A DNA stretch of 64,000 nucleotides from Polyangiaceae bacterium (GTDB lineage Bacteria > Myxococcota_A > Polyangia > Polyangiales > Polyangiaceae): NCBI GenBank assembly GCA_016719945.1, contig JADJYE010000008.1, positions 372,001 through 436,000 of the forward strand, in the 5' to 3' direction. Positions 8,819 through 17,229 of the stretch are shown here, piece by piece (position 1 is the first letter of the stretch; every line of letters starts with the position of its first letter). The notes under the pieces are model-generated. The model made no database searches. It was not told the DNA's origin and worked only from the letters and a program-made list of their open reading frames with translations. The position numbers and the translations under genes were made by a program.

Positions 8819-9269
8819 ATGCCACAGAACCGTCGCAGCCGCGCTGTTCCTGGCCGCCACGTGGCTCCCCGCGGCGACCGGATGTGGGACCTACAGTCAG
8901 GAGCTCGAGCGGGCGCGCAGGCACTACCAAGCGCTCGAGTTTCCGCGGGCGCTCGCGGTGCTGCGCGCGCTCGGGCAGGACTTCGACGCCTTGAGCCCCG
9001 CGGAGCGGGCGCAGTACACCTACCTGCGTGGCATGACCGACTTTCGCCTCTCCGAGACGGTGCCCCCCTCGGGGGGCCTGCGAGGCGAGCTCCGCGCCTG
9101 CGCCAGAGACTGGCTCGACGTCTCGCTCTCGCTCGACCGCTCGGCGTCGGGCGCGCTCACGGCGGAGCAGACGGCGCGCGCGCGCGCGTCGCTCGCCCAG
9201 CTGGTCGACGTCGAGTCGACGCCGAAGGCGTGCCTCGCGCCCGCCGTGCTGGGCGGCCTACCCCCCTGA
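8819..9269 (+). CDS. Small TPR-like lipoprotein with damaged or unusual start
   Basis: The frame ending at TGA 9269 codes for a hydrophobic signal with lipobox (VAAALFLAATWLPAATGC), then about 120 residues that look like one or two helical TPR-type hairpins (LERARRHYQALEFPRALAVL). No ATG, GTG or TTG lies in this frame between the divergent kinase start and the signal. An ATG at 8819 lies one frame off; dropping one C of the pair at 8830-8831 would give MPQN followed by the signal. So either there is a one-base insertion or the gene uses a rare start codon. The function is unknown; the role suggested by TPR hairpins is protein binding at the envelope. The start coordinate is provisional. Confidence 0.55.
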
Positions 9270-9283
9270 CGCCCGGGGCTCGT

Positions 9284-9490
9284 CTACGACCCCATCGATC
9301 TCAACCGCGCGATCTCGTCCTTCGCCTGCAGCTTTCGCTTCTTCAGCTCAGCCATCTCCCGCTGCTCCGAGGGCGTGGGGTAGGCCCTGCGGCCTAGCTC
9401 GATCAGGCGACTGTCCAGGCTCCTGTGCCTGTGTTCGGCCTCGTGCAGCTGATCGAGCGGGTTGGGAAGGTTCGCGCGTCGTCGATCCAT
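9284..9490 (-). CDS. DUF465 (YdcH-like) small helical protein
   Basis: A 68-residue protein: NPLDQLHEAEHRHRSLDSRL, then a short turn and EMAELKKRKLQAKDEIARLR. This two-helix, charged hairpin with DxxL and KKxKL...KDEI blocks is the DUF465/YdcH pattern. The biochemical role of the family is unknown. The start at ATG 9490 is fixed by a very good Shine-Dalgarno (AAGGAGAAGGAGG) just upstream, one of the strongest in the window. It converges on the small lipoprotein gene with only 14 bases between stops. Confidence 0.82.
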   Translation of the reverse strand: MDRRRANLPNPLDQLHEAEHRHRSLDSRLIELGRRAYPTPSEQREMAELKKRKLQAKDEIARLRSMGS

Positions 9491-9626
9491 CGGACCTCCT
9501 TCTCCTTGAGCGCAGCGTGACAACTGCCTCAGGATGCCGGTTATTCCCTGCTCGATCGAGGGTCGTCGAACAGGGGAGAGCCATTTTTCGGCCCCTGCCG
9601 CCCCCGGCCGGCCGGCAGGGCGCTGC

Positions 9627-9632
9627 TACATT
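9627..9632 (+). promoter_or_regulatory. -10-like TACATT box, six bases before the start codon
   Basis: TACATT ends six bases before ATG 9639 and there is no Shine-Dalgarno. A transcript starting at the usual distance would begin at the ATG itself. No convincing -35 is visible. Confidence 0.35.
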
Positions 9633-9638
9633 GTCGAC

Positions 9639-10811
9639 ATGACCAGCTCTGGACTCGGCGCGGGCGTGCTCGGCGCCCTCCTCCTGGCCGCGACCGCCGG
9701 CTGCGCGGCGAACGGCCCCCAGGATCCCGCCTCCGCGTCGACCGCCAAGGGACAGGCTGCGGTGACGGTCGACGAGGTGCAGATCGCCTCGCTGTCCGAG
9801 ACCGAGATCGAGCGCCTCTTTCACGAGGCCAGCGCGCAGCTCTTGAAGGACGATTTCGTCCCGGCCGCCGAGACCTTCGATCGCGTCGTACGGGCCGACC
9901 CCGCGGGGCGCGCGGCGGTGCCGAGCCTGTTCAACGCGGGCATCGCGTACCACGGGATGGGCAAGCTCGACCTCGCGCTCGAGCGCTTCAAGGCGAGCAT
10001 CGCGCAAGGCCCGGAGGCAGCGACGACCAAAGACGCCCACCTGCGCCTCACCCGCATCTACGGCCAGCTCGAGCGCTGGCAAGACCTGGAGAAGGCGGCC
10101 GCGGTGGCGCTCGCGCGCGGCGATCTCACCGTGCTCGAGCGCATCGGCGCGCGCGGCGCCCTCGGGCTCGGGCTGATCGAGCAAGGGCGGGTCGAGGACG
10201 CGCAGACGGCGATCTTCAAGGCGCGCGACGAGATCGAGGACCACAAGCTGGGGATGTCCGGCGTCCCCCCGCTGGAGCTCGCCCAAGTGGCGTTCGCGCT
10301 GGGCGAGATCCGCCGCGTGAAGGGGGAGAAGATCAAGTTCGTCCCCTTCCCCCCCGACTTCGCGGCGGTGTTCGAAGAGCGGTGCACCCAGCTGCTCGAC
10401 GCGCAGAGCGCCTACCAAGACGCGATGCGCAGCCTCGACGCGCACTGGTCCGCGATGGCTGGCTTCCGCGTGGGTCAGCTCTACCACCAGCTCCACAAGG
10501 ACGTGATGGAGATCCCCCTGCCCGCGAACGCGAAGACCCTGCGCGAGAAGCAGCTCTGGGAGGGCTCGATGCGCGTACGGTATCGGATCTTGCTCGAGAA
10601 GGGTCTGAAGGGGATGAAGGCGACCGTCGAGCTCGGCGAGCGCACCGGCGAGAGCTCGTCCTGGGTCTCCCGCGCGCGTGAGGCGAAGAAGGAGCTCGAG
10701 GCCGCCCTCGAGCGCGAGAAGGAGGCCATCGCCAAGCTGCCGGTGTCGGAGGAGGACATCCGCGGCGCGCTCGAGGACCTGCGCGACAAGAACCAGCCGA
10801 AGAAGCCTTGA
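9639..10811 (+). CDS. TPR-repeat lipoprotein
   Basis: A 390-residue lipoprotein. The signal peptide is short (GVLGALLLAATAGC) with the lipidated Cys near residue 21. The mature part starts with a Ser/Thr/Ala linker and then consists of helical TPR-like pairs, for example IERLFHEASAQLLKDDFVPA and GIAYHGMGKLDLALERFKAS, ending in a Lys/Glu-rich coiled segment. It should bind partner proteins at the periplasmic side of the envelope. ATG 9639 is chosen because it begins the signal peptide. A TACATT box sits six bases upstream. A 12-bp hairpin 60 bases after the stop may end the transcript. No specific function recognised. Confidence 0.85.
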   Translation: MTSSGLGAGVLGALLLAATAGCAANGPQDPASASTAKGQAAVTVDEVQIASLSETEIERLFHEASAQLLKDDFVPAAETFDRVVRADPAGRAAVPSLFNAGIAYHGMGKLDLALERFKASIAQGPEAATTKDAHLRLTRIYGQLERWQDLEKAAAVALARGDLTVLERIGARGALGLGLIEQGRVEDAQTAIFKARDEIEDHKLGMSGVPPLELAQVAFALGEIRRVKGEKIKFVPFPPDFAAVFEERCTQLLDAQSAYQDAMRSLDAHWSAMAGFRVGQLYHQLHKDVMEIPLPANAKTLREKQLWEGSMRVRYRILLEKGLKGMKATVELGERTGESSSWVSRAREAKKELEAALEREKEAIAKLPVSEEDIRGALEDLRDKNQPKKP

Positions 10812-10870
10812 CGCGAGGGCGCTCTTCGATGCGCTGACGCTGGTCCCCTGGAACCATCGATGCTTGAAGA

Positions 10871-10908
10871 ATTCGGGCCGCCCCTGGCGGGGCGAAGGCG
10901 GCCCGAAT
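10871..10908 (+). terminator. Hairpin after the TPR lipoprotein gene
   Basis: ATTCGGGCCGCC (10871-10882) pairs perfectly with GGCGGCCCGAAT (10897-10908) around a 14-base loop. It lies 60 bases after the stop at 10811. There is no U-run after it, so it may act only as a 3' stabiliser or weak terminator. Confidence 0.5.
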
Positions 10909-11260
10909 CCTCGGCCAACGCCTGGGTCTGTTCCGAGGGGGTTTCCACGGGACCTAGAGCGCCGATCCGCAAAAGTGTGCGCGGGGGATCGACGTCCGAG
11001 TGGCTTCCATGATCAACACTTGGGATGCGGTGGAAGCCCGCGATGGGTAGCTGACCGCCGCGCACCAACCCCGTCGTCAGGCTCCTTGCCTGCCTGCCGG
11101 CGATGCTGGCGCTGGGGATGGAGCGGGCTCTTCCATGGCCTCCTCCTCGACGCGCGCTGCTGACCCTTGATCGCGTCGCCGAGCGCCACGACGCGCGTGC
11201 CCGCTTCGGCGACCTGCGGTCCGGCGGGGTTCCCACGCAGCGCCCGCGGCGAGGGCAGCT

Positions 11261-11309
11261 GGCGACAAAACCCGGGGCTCGTCCCGGACGAGCCCCCACC
11301 TGTGTCGCC
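11261..11309. repeat. Nested hairpin element, copy A
   Basis: Outer arms GGCGACA (11261-11267) and TGTCGCC (11303-11309) enclose an almost perfect inner hairpin: GGGGCTCGTCC (11274-11284), one C, GGACGAGCCCC (11286-11296). The two stems are separated by a symmetrical unpaired stretch of six bases on each side. Copy B 138 bases on has the same plan with paired base changes. Confidence 0.75.
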
Positions 11310-11398
11310 GGGGCGATGAGCCTCAGCACTGGATCGTGCAGAAAACGAGGGGTCCCTCCCGCAAAAGCGACACAACCCAGGGATAAGCCAGGATCCAA

Positions 11399-11445
11399 GC
11401 GACACAACCTCGGGTTCGTCTCGGACGAACCCCCATCAGTGTCGC
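11399..11445. repeat. Nested hairpin element, copy B
   Basis: Outer arms GCGACAC (11399-11405) and GTGTCGC (11439-11445) enclose GGGTTCGTC (11412-11420), loop TCG, GACGAACCC (11424-11432). Compared with copy A, the C-G pair inside GGGCTCGTC/GACGAGCCC is replaced by T-A on both sides, so the pairing is kept. An unpaired third GCGACACAACCC word at 11367-11378 may be a truncated copy. Confidence 0.75.
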
Positions 11446-11550
11446 GAGCCGTCCCGACGCCACCGACCAGGGCGACCGAAGGAGCCGCCCAAAGTCGCGA
11501 GGCGCCACGCCCTGGCGCGAATTAGGCTGGCCGCTTAGCGGTTTGTGTCT

Positions 11551-13524
11551 CTAGTAGCCCGCCTCGAAGACCATCGTCGGGATCGCGATGGGGCCGATCT
11601 CCCGCGGCTCGCAGCGCCCATCCTCGCACGTCACGTCGAAGACCTCCTTCGACAGCGTCGCGTTCTGCACGTCGAACACCAGCCCCACGTACGCGCGCTC
11701 CCCGAAGACCCACCGCTTCGACAGCCTCGCGTCCAGACGAAAGAAGGGCTTCACGCGCTCCGGATCGGTCGTGGGCTCGACCCCCGAGCCCGACTCCTCC
11801 GCGGGGAAGCCAGTGTAGAACAGGCTGCGAAAGCCGATCTTCCAGTTTTTGCCGAGGTCCGACAGGAACGCGACCTGCGCGACGTGCGTGCGGTCGTAGG
11901 CGCTCGGCAGTCGCAGCCCCTCGATCTCTCGGGTGGTGCGGCTCAGCGTGTACGAGGCGAGGAAGAAGACGCGGGACGAGAGCGCTCCGCGCGCGGTGAG
12001 CTCGAGGCCGTACGCGTCCCCCGTCGAGCGGCCGAGGAAGCGCTCGGGTCCGAAGCTCTGTCCGCGACGCGCGCCGATCGCGTCGGTGAGGTTGAAGGTG
12101 GCGTGGCGGAACACGCTGCCGCGCACGTCGATGGGCCCGGCGTCGCCCTCTGCGCCGAAGCTCGTCTGCAGCGCCCGCTGCAGCCCCCCCGGGATGCCAC
12201 CGATCTGCAGGCCGGGGAGCGGCGGAAACCCGGGGAGCTGCGAGGCGACGCCCACCGCAGGCACCAACCGAAAGTGGTCACCGATGCCGAACCGCCCCGC
12301 GAGCTTCGGGTCGACCGCCACGTCGCTGCGCCCGATCGAGTGGTAGTAGTCCACGCGCAGGTCCGGTGTGAGGGTCGCGCGGTTCGAGAGTACGACGAGG
12401 GTATCGACTTAGCCGTCGACCGCGAGATCGAGGCGCGAGGGGAACAGCACCTCGAAGGCCTCGGCGAGCTCGCTCTCGGTGGAGGACCCGAGGCCTCCGG
12501 AGTCGCACAGGAACGTCGTGCACTCCTGGGCGCCGCCGGGGACGACGTCGAACACGTCGAGCGCGACGTCGAGCCCGCCGCGCAGCAGGACCCCGCCGCC
12601 GAGCGGTCGCTTGAACGTCACGCGCGAGTGCAGCCGGGTGTCGCGCGCGTCCTGCACCCCCAGGCCGCGCGACCGATCGAGGCCCAGCGTGGTGCTCACG
12701 CGCAGCGAGCCGCCGTCGTCGAGCTCGTGGTCGTAGCGCAGATCGACGCGGTGGAAATCGGAGTCGAGGAGCACGTCGCGCACGTCGCCCTCGACCGTCG
12801 CGAGGTAGTCGTACGCGCCGAACGCGAGCACCCCGAGCCGGCCCCGCTCGCTCACCTTGAACGACCCGCGCGCCTGATAGTCCCAATACGAGAGGTCCAC
12901 CGCGGGCACCAACGCGGAGAGGATCTCCGCGCCGATCGCGTAGTGGCCGCCCGCGAGCAGGCTGCCGGCGCCGTCCGGCAGCGGCCCCTCGACCAGCCCG
13001 CCCACGTCGACGACGCGCATCACGCCCTCGCCGCGCCAATCGCTCCGAGCAGGGGCGCTCTCGGCGTCGACGATCGCGCCGGCCATTCGCCCGAACGAGG
13101 CGGGGTACGGGCCGAGGTGGAGCTCGACGCGCTGCACGAGCGCCGAAGGGATCACGCCCGGCCCGGCGCCGACGTGGAACAACATCGGCACCTGGATGCC
13201 GTCGAAGAAGTACCCCACGTTGCCCGGAGGTGCGCCGCGGACGAAGTAGAAGGGCACGCCGCTGGTGAGCGGCGTGACCCCCGGCTCGACCTCGATCGCG
13301 CGGTACGGATCGGCGAGCACGCCCGGCATCTCTTGGATCTGCTTGCGCCCCAGCGACACGGCGCCGGGCGGCGCCTTGTCGCCTTCGATGGTGACCTCGA
13401 TCGGCTGTGCCTCCGCCTGCTCGGCGCTCGTGGAGGCGGGGCTCGGGGCGTCCTGGGCCCGCACTTCGAGCGCCCCGAAGAGCGCCGCGAGCGCGCCGAG
13501 CGCGGCCGCCCCGGGGAGCTTCAC
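11551..13524 (-). pseudogene. TonB-dependent outer-membrane receptor with one in-frame TAA
   Basis: Reading from GTG 13524, a signal peptide (ending near EVRAQ) precedes a plug domain (LGRKQIQEMPGVLADPYRAI, then FYFVRGAPPGNVGYFFDGI) and a long beta-barrel that ends at 11551 in the aromatic residue Tyr (VFEAGY). Codon 372 of 657 is TAA (12411-12409). The frame after it continues the barrel without a shift (VDTLVVLSNRATLTPDLRVD), so a single codon breaks one receptor. As written, two fragments result: 12409-13524, and 11551-12354 from an internal GTG. GTG 13524 overlaps the esterase TGA as GTGA, which supports this start and coupling. A receptor next to an esterase suggests uptake of an ester-linked ligand such as a siderophore, but no metal-specific feature is seen. 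Confidence 0.8.
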
Positions 13525-14276
13525 CACCCCACGCGCTCGCCGATGTAGTGCGGCAACATGCGACGCCACCACGGCCAATCGTGGTTCACGTCGTAGCCCC
13601 ACATGTCCAGGTTGTGCGGGATCCCCTTCGCCGAGAGGATGCGCGACAGCTGCTCGGATCGCTGCGGCGCCTCGTGCTCGCCACGCCCCGTGATGATGTG
13701 GATCTGGCAGTCGTGGCGGAGGCGGTCGAGCGGCTCGCCCTCGAGGTTGGGCAGGTAGGAGGCCGGGTTGTTGAAATAGACGTCGTCGTTGGAGAGCCCC
13801 TCGCTCCAGCCGGGGTGCAGATCGTAGAAGCCGCTCATCGCGATGACGCAGTCGAACAGGTCGGGCCTACGAAAGAGGGCGTTCGCCGCGTGGAACGCCC
13901 CGAAGCTCGCGCCGCTCGTGGCGATGCGGCGGTCCCCCGACACGCGACGAATGTGCGGGACGAGCTCCTCCTCGATGTAGCGGACATAGAGCGCCTGGCG
14001 ACGCGCCTTCTCCCGGATGGGCAGGTCGTCGTCCATCCACGCGTAGCGGTTGATGCTGTCGATCGAGAAGACGCGGACCCGCCCCTCGAACAGGTAGGGC
14101 TCGATCGACTTGATCAGGAAGAAGCGCTCGTTCTCGAGAAAATCGGCGGCGGCGGTGGGGAAGAGCAGCAGCGGGTGACCGGCGTGGCCGTAGGTGACCA
14201 CCGGCATGTCGAGGCCGAGGGCCGGCGAGCGCCAGCCGAAGATGTCGCGAGGGAGCGCAGGGTCGACGAATTGCAT
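13521..14276 (-). CDS. Esterase (EstD/enterochelin-esterase-like alpha/beta hydrolase)
   Basis: A 251-residue alpha/beta hydrolase without signal peptide. The nucleophile elbow is TSGASFGAFHAA (Ser in GASFG, residue about 135), preceded by a segment typical of COG4947-type esterases (PVVTYGHAGHPLLLFPTA). An acid in the HIITGRGEHE region and His in WGYDVNHDWPWW complete a plausible triad; that last motif is strongly conserved in the family. The gene is directly upstream of, and overlaps (GTGA) with, the TonB-dependent receptor, so it probably handles the imported ligand. An ester-siderophore hydrolase role is inference. Confidence 0.8.
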   Translation of the reverse strand: MQFVDPALPRDIFGWRSPALGLDMPVVTYGHAGHPLLLFPTAAADFLENERFFLIKSIEPYLFEGRVRVFSIDSINRYAWMDDDLPIREKARRQALYVRYIEEELVPHIRRVSGDRRIATSGASFGAFHAANALFRRPDLFDCVIAMSGFYDLHPGWSEGLSNDDVYFNNPASYLPNLEGEPLDRLRHDCQIHIITGRGEHEAPQRSEQLSRILSAKGIPHNLDMWGYDVNHDWPWWRRMLPHYIGERVGW

Positions 14277-14329
14277 TGAATAAGGTGTGCGAGCCGTGCG
14301 GCCGCGCGGGGTGCGCGGCGCTTCTGGCG

Positions 14330-14358
14330 TTGACGCTATCTTGGGCTCGAACTACCCG
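14330..14358 (+). promoter_or_regulatory. Sigma-70-like promoter for the MYXO-CTERM gene
   Basis: TTGACG (14330-14335), a 17-base spacer and TACCCG (14353-14358). The start codon at 14367 is eight bases further, so the mRNA would be leaderless or nearly so. The -10 is weak at its last base. The same TTGACG-N17 layout precedes the next gene. Confidence 0.45.
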
Positions 14359-14366
14359 TAAAGTCG

Positions 14367-16247
14367 ATGAAGTCGCACCCCGTCGAGCTTGCTTGGGCCC
14401 CTCGTAGCACCCTCCTTCGGGCGCGCCCCCGGCTGGTGGCTGCGGCGGCGCTCCTCGGCGCCATCGCCCTCGCCCCCGCGGCCGCCCAGGCCCAGGAGCT
14501 GAGGTTCACCGACACACGCCCCGGCAACGTCATCGCGACGGGTAACAGCCTCGGTCTGAGCAAACAGACGGGCGCGAACGGCCCCGGCACGGCGGACTCG
14601 ATCGGCACGTTCACCACGCTCGACACGTCAAGCTTCGACCTCACCCCGGTGAACCCGGGCGACACGTGGTTCGCCGGCACGACGTCGACCTGGCAAGACA
14701 ACAGCTCGAGCGCGTTCCTGGTGCTGCCCTCGTCGGAGGCGCAGATCCTCTACGCCGAGCTGGTGTGGGGCGGCAGCTGGGCCGACTCGGGCTCCATCCT
14801 CACCGACCTCGAGCTCAACACGCCGGTCACGCTCAGCTTCGGCAACGACTCGATGCAGGTCTCCCCGGACGGCTCGACCTCCGTCAAGGTGGGCGACTTC
14901 TGCAGCGGCAACACCGGCGCCCTGTGCCGCTACTACGTGCGGAGCGCAGACGTGACGAGCTTCGTCGCGCAGCACCTCGGGGGCGAATACAGCGTGTCGG
15001 GCGTCCCGGCCACCCAGCACGAGCTCACCAACAACCTCAACGCCGCCGGCTGGACGCTCGTCATCGCCTACCGCTACGACGGCGAGCCGATCCGCAACAT
15101 GAGCATCTTCGTGGGCGGCATCTTCGTCAACGAAGACACGACGGTCGACTACGAGGTCGACGGCTTCTGCGCGCCGCCGTCGACGCCGATCGAGGGCACG
15201 ATCGCGATCGCGACGCTCGAGGGCGACTCGAACCGCGTGGGAGATCAGATCGCGATCGGCGAGACGATCTTCGACCCCACCTTCGTCACGCTCGAGGGGC
15301 CCAACAACCCCGAAGACAACTTCTTCTGCTCGCAGATCAACGGCCCCGACGGGCTGCTCGACGACACGGGCACCTTCGGCGACCGCAACCACCCGCTCGG
15401 CTCGAACGCCGACGGCGCCCGCCAAGGCTGGGACGTCGCTCACACCGAGCTCACCTCCTCCGACGGCCACCTGGTCCCGGATCAGACGAGCGCGGTGCTG
15501 CGCACCCAGACCCTGTCGGACAGCTACATGCCGGTGCTCGCCGGCATCGCCATCGACGTCAACGCTCCCAAGTTCTTGTACGAGAACTCCACGACGGTGG
15601 TCGATCCGGCGCCGCCCGAAACGGTCACCGTCGGCGACTCGTTCACCCTCACCGTGCGCCTGTTGAACGAGGGGTCCGCGCCGGCGAACAACCTGCTCTT
15701 CACGGTCGACCTGCCCGAAGGTGTCGCGCTCAGCTCGTTCACGACGAACGGCGCGACCGGGGACATCAACGGCAACACGGTCACGCTCGGTACGGTCGAG
15801 AGCGGCGTCGACATGGGCGACCTCGACTCCGACGAGGAGCGCATCGTCGAGGCCTCGTTCGAGATCACCGCTGAGCAGAGCGACGACATCGATCTGCGCC
15901 CCATCTGGTACTACGACTACCAAATCTGCATCAACGACGCGCCCACGTCGGAGGAGTTCAACGCGGCGGTCGTCAGCGTCGACTACGAGGGCGTCGGGGG
16001 CGAGGGCGGCGGCGGCCAGGGCGGCGCGGGTGAGGGCGGCACCGGCATCGGCGGCGAAGGCAACACCGGCAACCAGGGCGGCAGCGGCGACGGCGGCGGC
16101 ACCGACGGCTTCACGGCGGTCCCGGAGGGTGGCGGACTCTTCCGCTGCTCCGCGATCGACGGAGGCAGCTCGCGCGACCTGTCGCCGTGGGCCCTGTTGA
16201 CCGCCGCGGCGGCCTTCGGCGTGGCCCGGCGCCGGCGCCGCTCCTGA
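14367..16247 (+). CDS. Surface protein with DUF11-like domain and MYXO-CTERM-type tail
   Basis: A 626-residue exported protein. A long n-region (to residue about 22) is followed by a hydrophobic signal ending in AAAQAQEL. The body is beta-rich with repeated DTRPGNV/LNTPVTLSFG-type strands. A DUF11-like segment (TVTVGDSFTLTVRLLNEGS) spans about 415-520. Next comes a Gly-rich spacer of GGEGG-type repeats (about 545-580). The tail has the MYXO-CTERM pattern: Cys in FRCSAID, a hydrophobic helix (WALLTAAAAFGVA) and a terminal RRRRR cluster. The known role of this tail is cell-surface sorting with processing at the Cys. Functionally an unknown surface adhesin or matrix protein. Confidence 0.82.
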   Translation: MKSHPVELAWAPRSTLLRARPRLVAAAALLGAIALAPAAAQAQELRFTDTRPGNVIATGNSLGLSKQTGANGPGTADSIGTFTTLDTSSFDLTPVNPGDTWFAGTTSTWQDNSSSAFLVLPSSEAQILYAELVWGGSWADSGSILTDLELNTPVTLSFGNDSMQVSPDGSTSVKVGDFCSGNTGALCRYYVRSADVTSFVAQHLGGEYSVSGVPATQHELTNNLNAAGWTLVIAYRYDGEPIRNMSIFVGGIFVNEDTTVDYEVDGFCAPPSTPIEGTIAIATLEGDSNRVGDQIAIGETIFDPTFVTLEGPNNPEDNFFCSQINGPDGLLDDTGTFGDRNHPLGSNADGARQGWDVAHTELTSSDGHLVPDQTSAVLRTQTLSDSYMPVLAGIAIDVNAPKFLYENSTTVVDPAPPETVTVGDSFTLTVRLLNEGSAPANNLLFTVDLPEGVALSSFTTNGATGDINGNTVTLGTVESGVDMGDLDSDEERIVEASFEITAEQSDDIDLRPIWYYDYQICINDAPTSEEFNAAVVSVDYEGVGGEGGGGQGGAGEGGTGIGGEGNTGNQGGSGDGGGTDGFTAVPEGGGLFRCSAIDGGSSRDLSPWALLTAAAAFGVARRRRRS

Positions 16248-16290
16248 CGTCGGGCAGCGGGCGCGCGTCGGGCCTGAGCGGGGCTGCGTG

Positions 16291-16319
16291 TTGACGCGCT
16301 TGCGTCGAGCCGTGACGAT
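16291..16319 (+). promoter_or_regulatory. Sigma-70-like promoter for the Cys-rich lipoprotein
   Basis: TTGACG (16291-16296), 17 bases, GACGAT (16314-16319). ATG 16326 begins six bases after the -10, so transcription would start at the start codon. No Shine-Dalgarno is present. Confidence 0.4.
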
Positions 16320-16325
16320 CGTGGC

Positions 16326-17090
16326 ATGGCTTCTTCTCGCACGCGCCTCACGCTGTCCGTCTCGATGGCCCTCGCGCTCGCCGCGTGCGGCGACGACACC
16401 GGCCCCGGCGGCTCGGGGGCGACGGGGGGTGGGCCAGCAGGCGGAGGCGGCGCATCGGGCGGAGGCGGCTCGGTCGCGAACGGCGGGGCTGGGCCGGGCG
16501 GCGCTCCCGCCGGCGGCGGCGGCGAGGGCGGGCTCGCGCAAGGGGGCGGCGGCACCGGCGGCGGCGCTCAAGCCGCGCCCGAGTGCACCGACGACACCGA
16601 CTGTTACCTCAGCAACAACTGCTGCGAGTGCGCTGGGCGCCCCGTCGGTGAGGACGCGCCCGAGTGCGCGATCCTGTGCATCCAGGACATGTGCCCCGCG
16701 CTCGGGATCGACGGGGACGCCGTCTGCCGCGCGGGACGCTGCGTGACGCCCGCGAGCTGCGACGAGAGCACGGTCACCTGCGACATCCCGACGCCGGTTT
16801 GCCCGGCGGGGCAGCTCCCGATGGTCGAGGGGGACTGCTACACGACCACGTGCCTCCCGGCGCTCGAGTGCGAAGAGGTCACGAGCTGCGCCTCCTGCGC
16901 CGAGCTGACCGGCGCGGCGTGCGTCCACAACGTGACCCAGCTCCAGAGCTTCCACTGCGTCGATCGAGCGAGCCCGTGCGCGGACGCAGACTGCGCCTGC
17001 CTCGGCCCGTCGGTGTGCATCGAGCCCTTCGACACCTGCGCCGAGACGGTCGAGGGGCTCGACTGCAGCTGCCCGGCGTGCCTGTTCTAG
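16326..17090 (+). CDS. Cys-rich lipoprotein with Gly-rich linker
   Basis: A 254-residue lipoprotein. Signal peptide with lipobox LALAAC (Cys about residue 21), then roughly 60 residues of Gly/Ala-rich linker, then a compact domain with more than 20 cysteines in CxxC and CC arrangements (SNNCCECAG, CDIPTPVCPAGQ, SCASCAEL, CSCPACLF). Such disulfide-rich ends on Gly-rich stalks are frequent in myxobacterial surface proteins; no defined function is known to me. It follows the MYXO-CTERM gene and shares its promoter layout. A large hairpin 18 bases downstream of the stop may end the transcript. Confidence 0.75.
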   Translation: MASSRTRLTLSVSMALALAACGDDTGPGGSGATGGGPAGGGGASGGGGSVANGGAGPGGAPAGGGGEGGLAQGGGGTGGGAQAAPECTDDTDCYLSNNCCECAGRPVGEDAPECAILCIQDMCPALGIDGDAVCRAGRCVTPASCDESTVTCDIPTPVCPAGQLPMVEGDCYTTTCLPALECEEVTSCASCAELTGAACVHNVTQLQSFHCVDRASPCADADCACLGPSVCIEPFDTCAETVEGLDCSCPACLF

Positions 17091-17107
17091 GGGGGGGTCC
17101 CTAGTTC

Positions 17108-17169
17108 GGCTCGGGGTTCGCCCGGCCCTCGCGCACGCTCGCAAGTGAAGGCCGGGCAATCCCCGAGCC
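17108..17169. terminator. Long hairpin between convergent genes
   Basis: A 20-base arm at 17108-17127 (starts GGCTCGGGG, ends GCCCGGCC) pairs with 17150-17169 (starts GGCCGGGC, ends CCCCGAGCC) with a small three-base internal loop; the terminal loop is 22 bases. It is followed by CCGACCTGTGTTCC, similar to the CCCACCTGTGTCGC tail of the element at 11261-11309. It probably stops transcription from the left. Confidence 0.6.
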
Positions 17170-17207
17170 TCACCCCGACCTGTGTTCCACCCCCCTTGAT
17201 CTTGCTG

Positions 17208-17226
17208 GTCCGACCTCCGGTCGGAC
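17208..17226 (-). terminator. Compact hairpin after the J-domain gene
   Basis: GTCCGACC (17208-17215), loop TCC, GGTCGGAC (17219-17226): a perfect 8-bp stem four bases past the stop of the leftward J-domain gene. No U-run follows on the minus strand. Confidence 0.45.
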
Positions 17227-17229
17227 TAG

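Larger units (their letters stand above)
10909..11550. other. Non-coding stretch between convergent genes
   Basis: About 640 bases with no frame I would call a gene. Open frames on both strands here have no recognisable motif and no sensible start. The stretch holds three copies of a GCGACA(C/A)AACC word at 11262, 11367 and 11399; two of them open the structured elements listed separately. It may be the remains of a mobile element or an RNA-rich 3' region, but I see no transposase piece. Confidence 0.5.

Noticed and set aside
10481..11407. 308-residue minus-strand frame across the gene-free stretch
   Set aside because: Its first part overlaps the TPR lipoprotein gene in antisense and no family or start supports it.
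11545..13548. 667-residue plus-strand open frame
   Set aside because: Antisense of the TonB receptor; charged low-information sequence typical of high-GC shadow frames.
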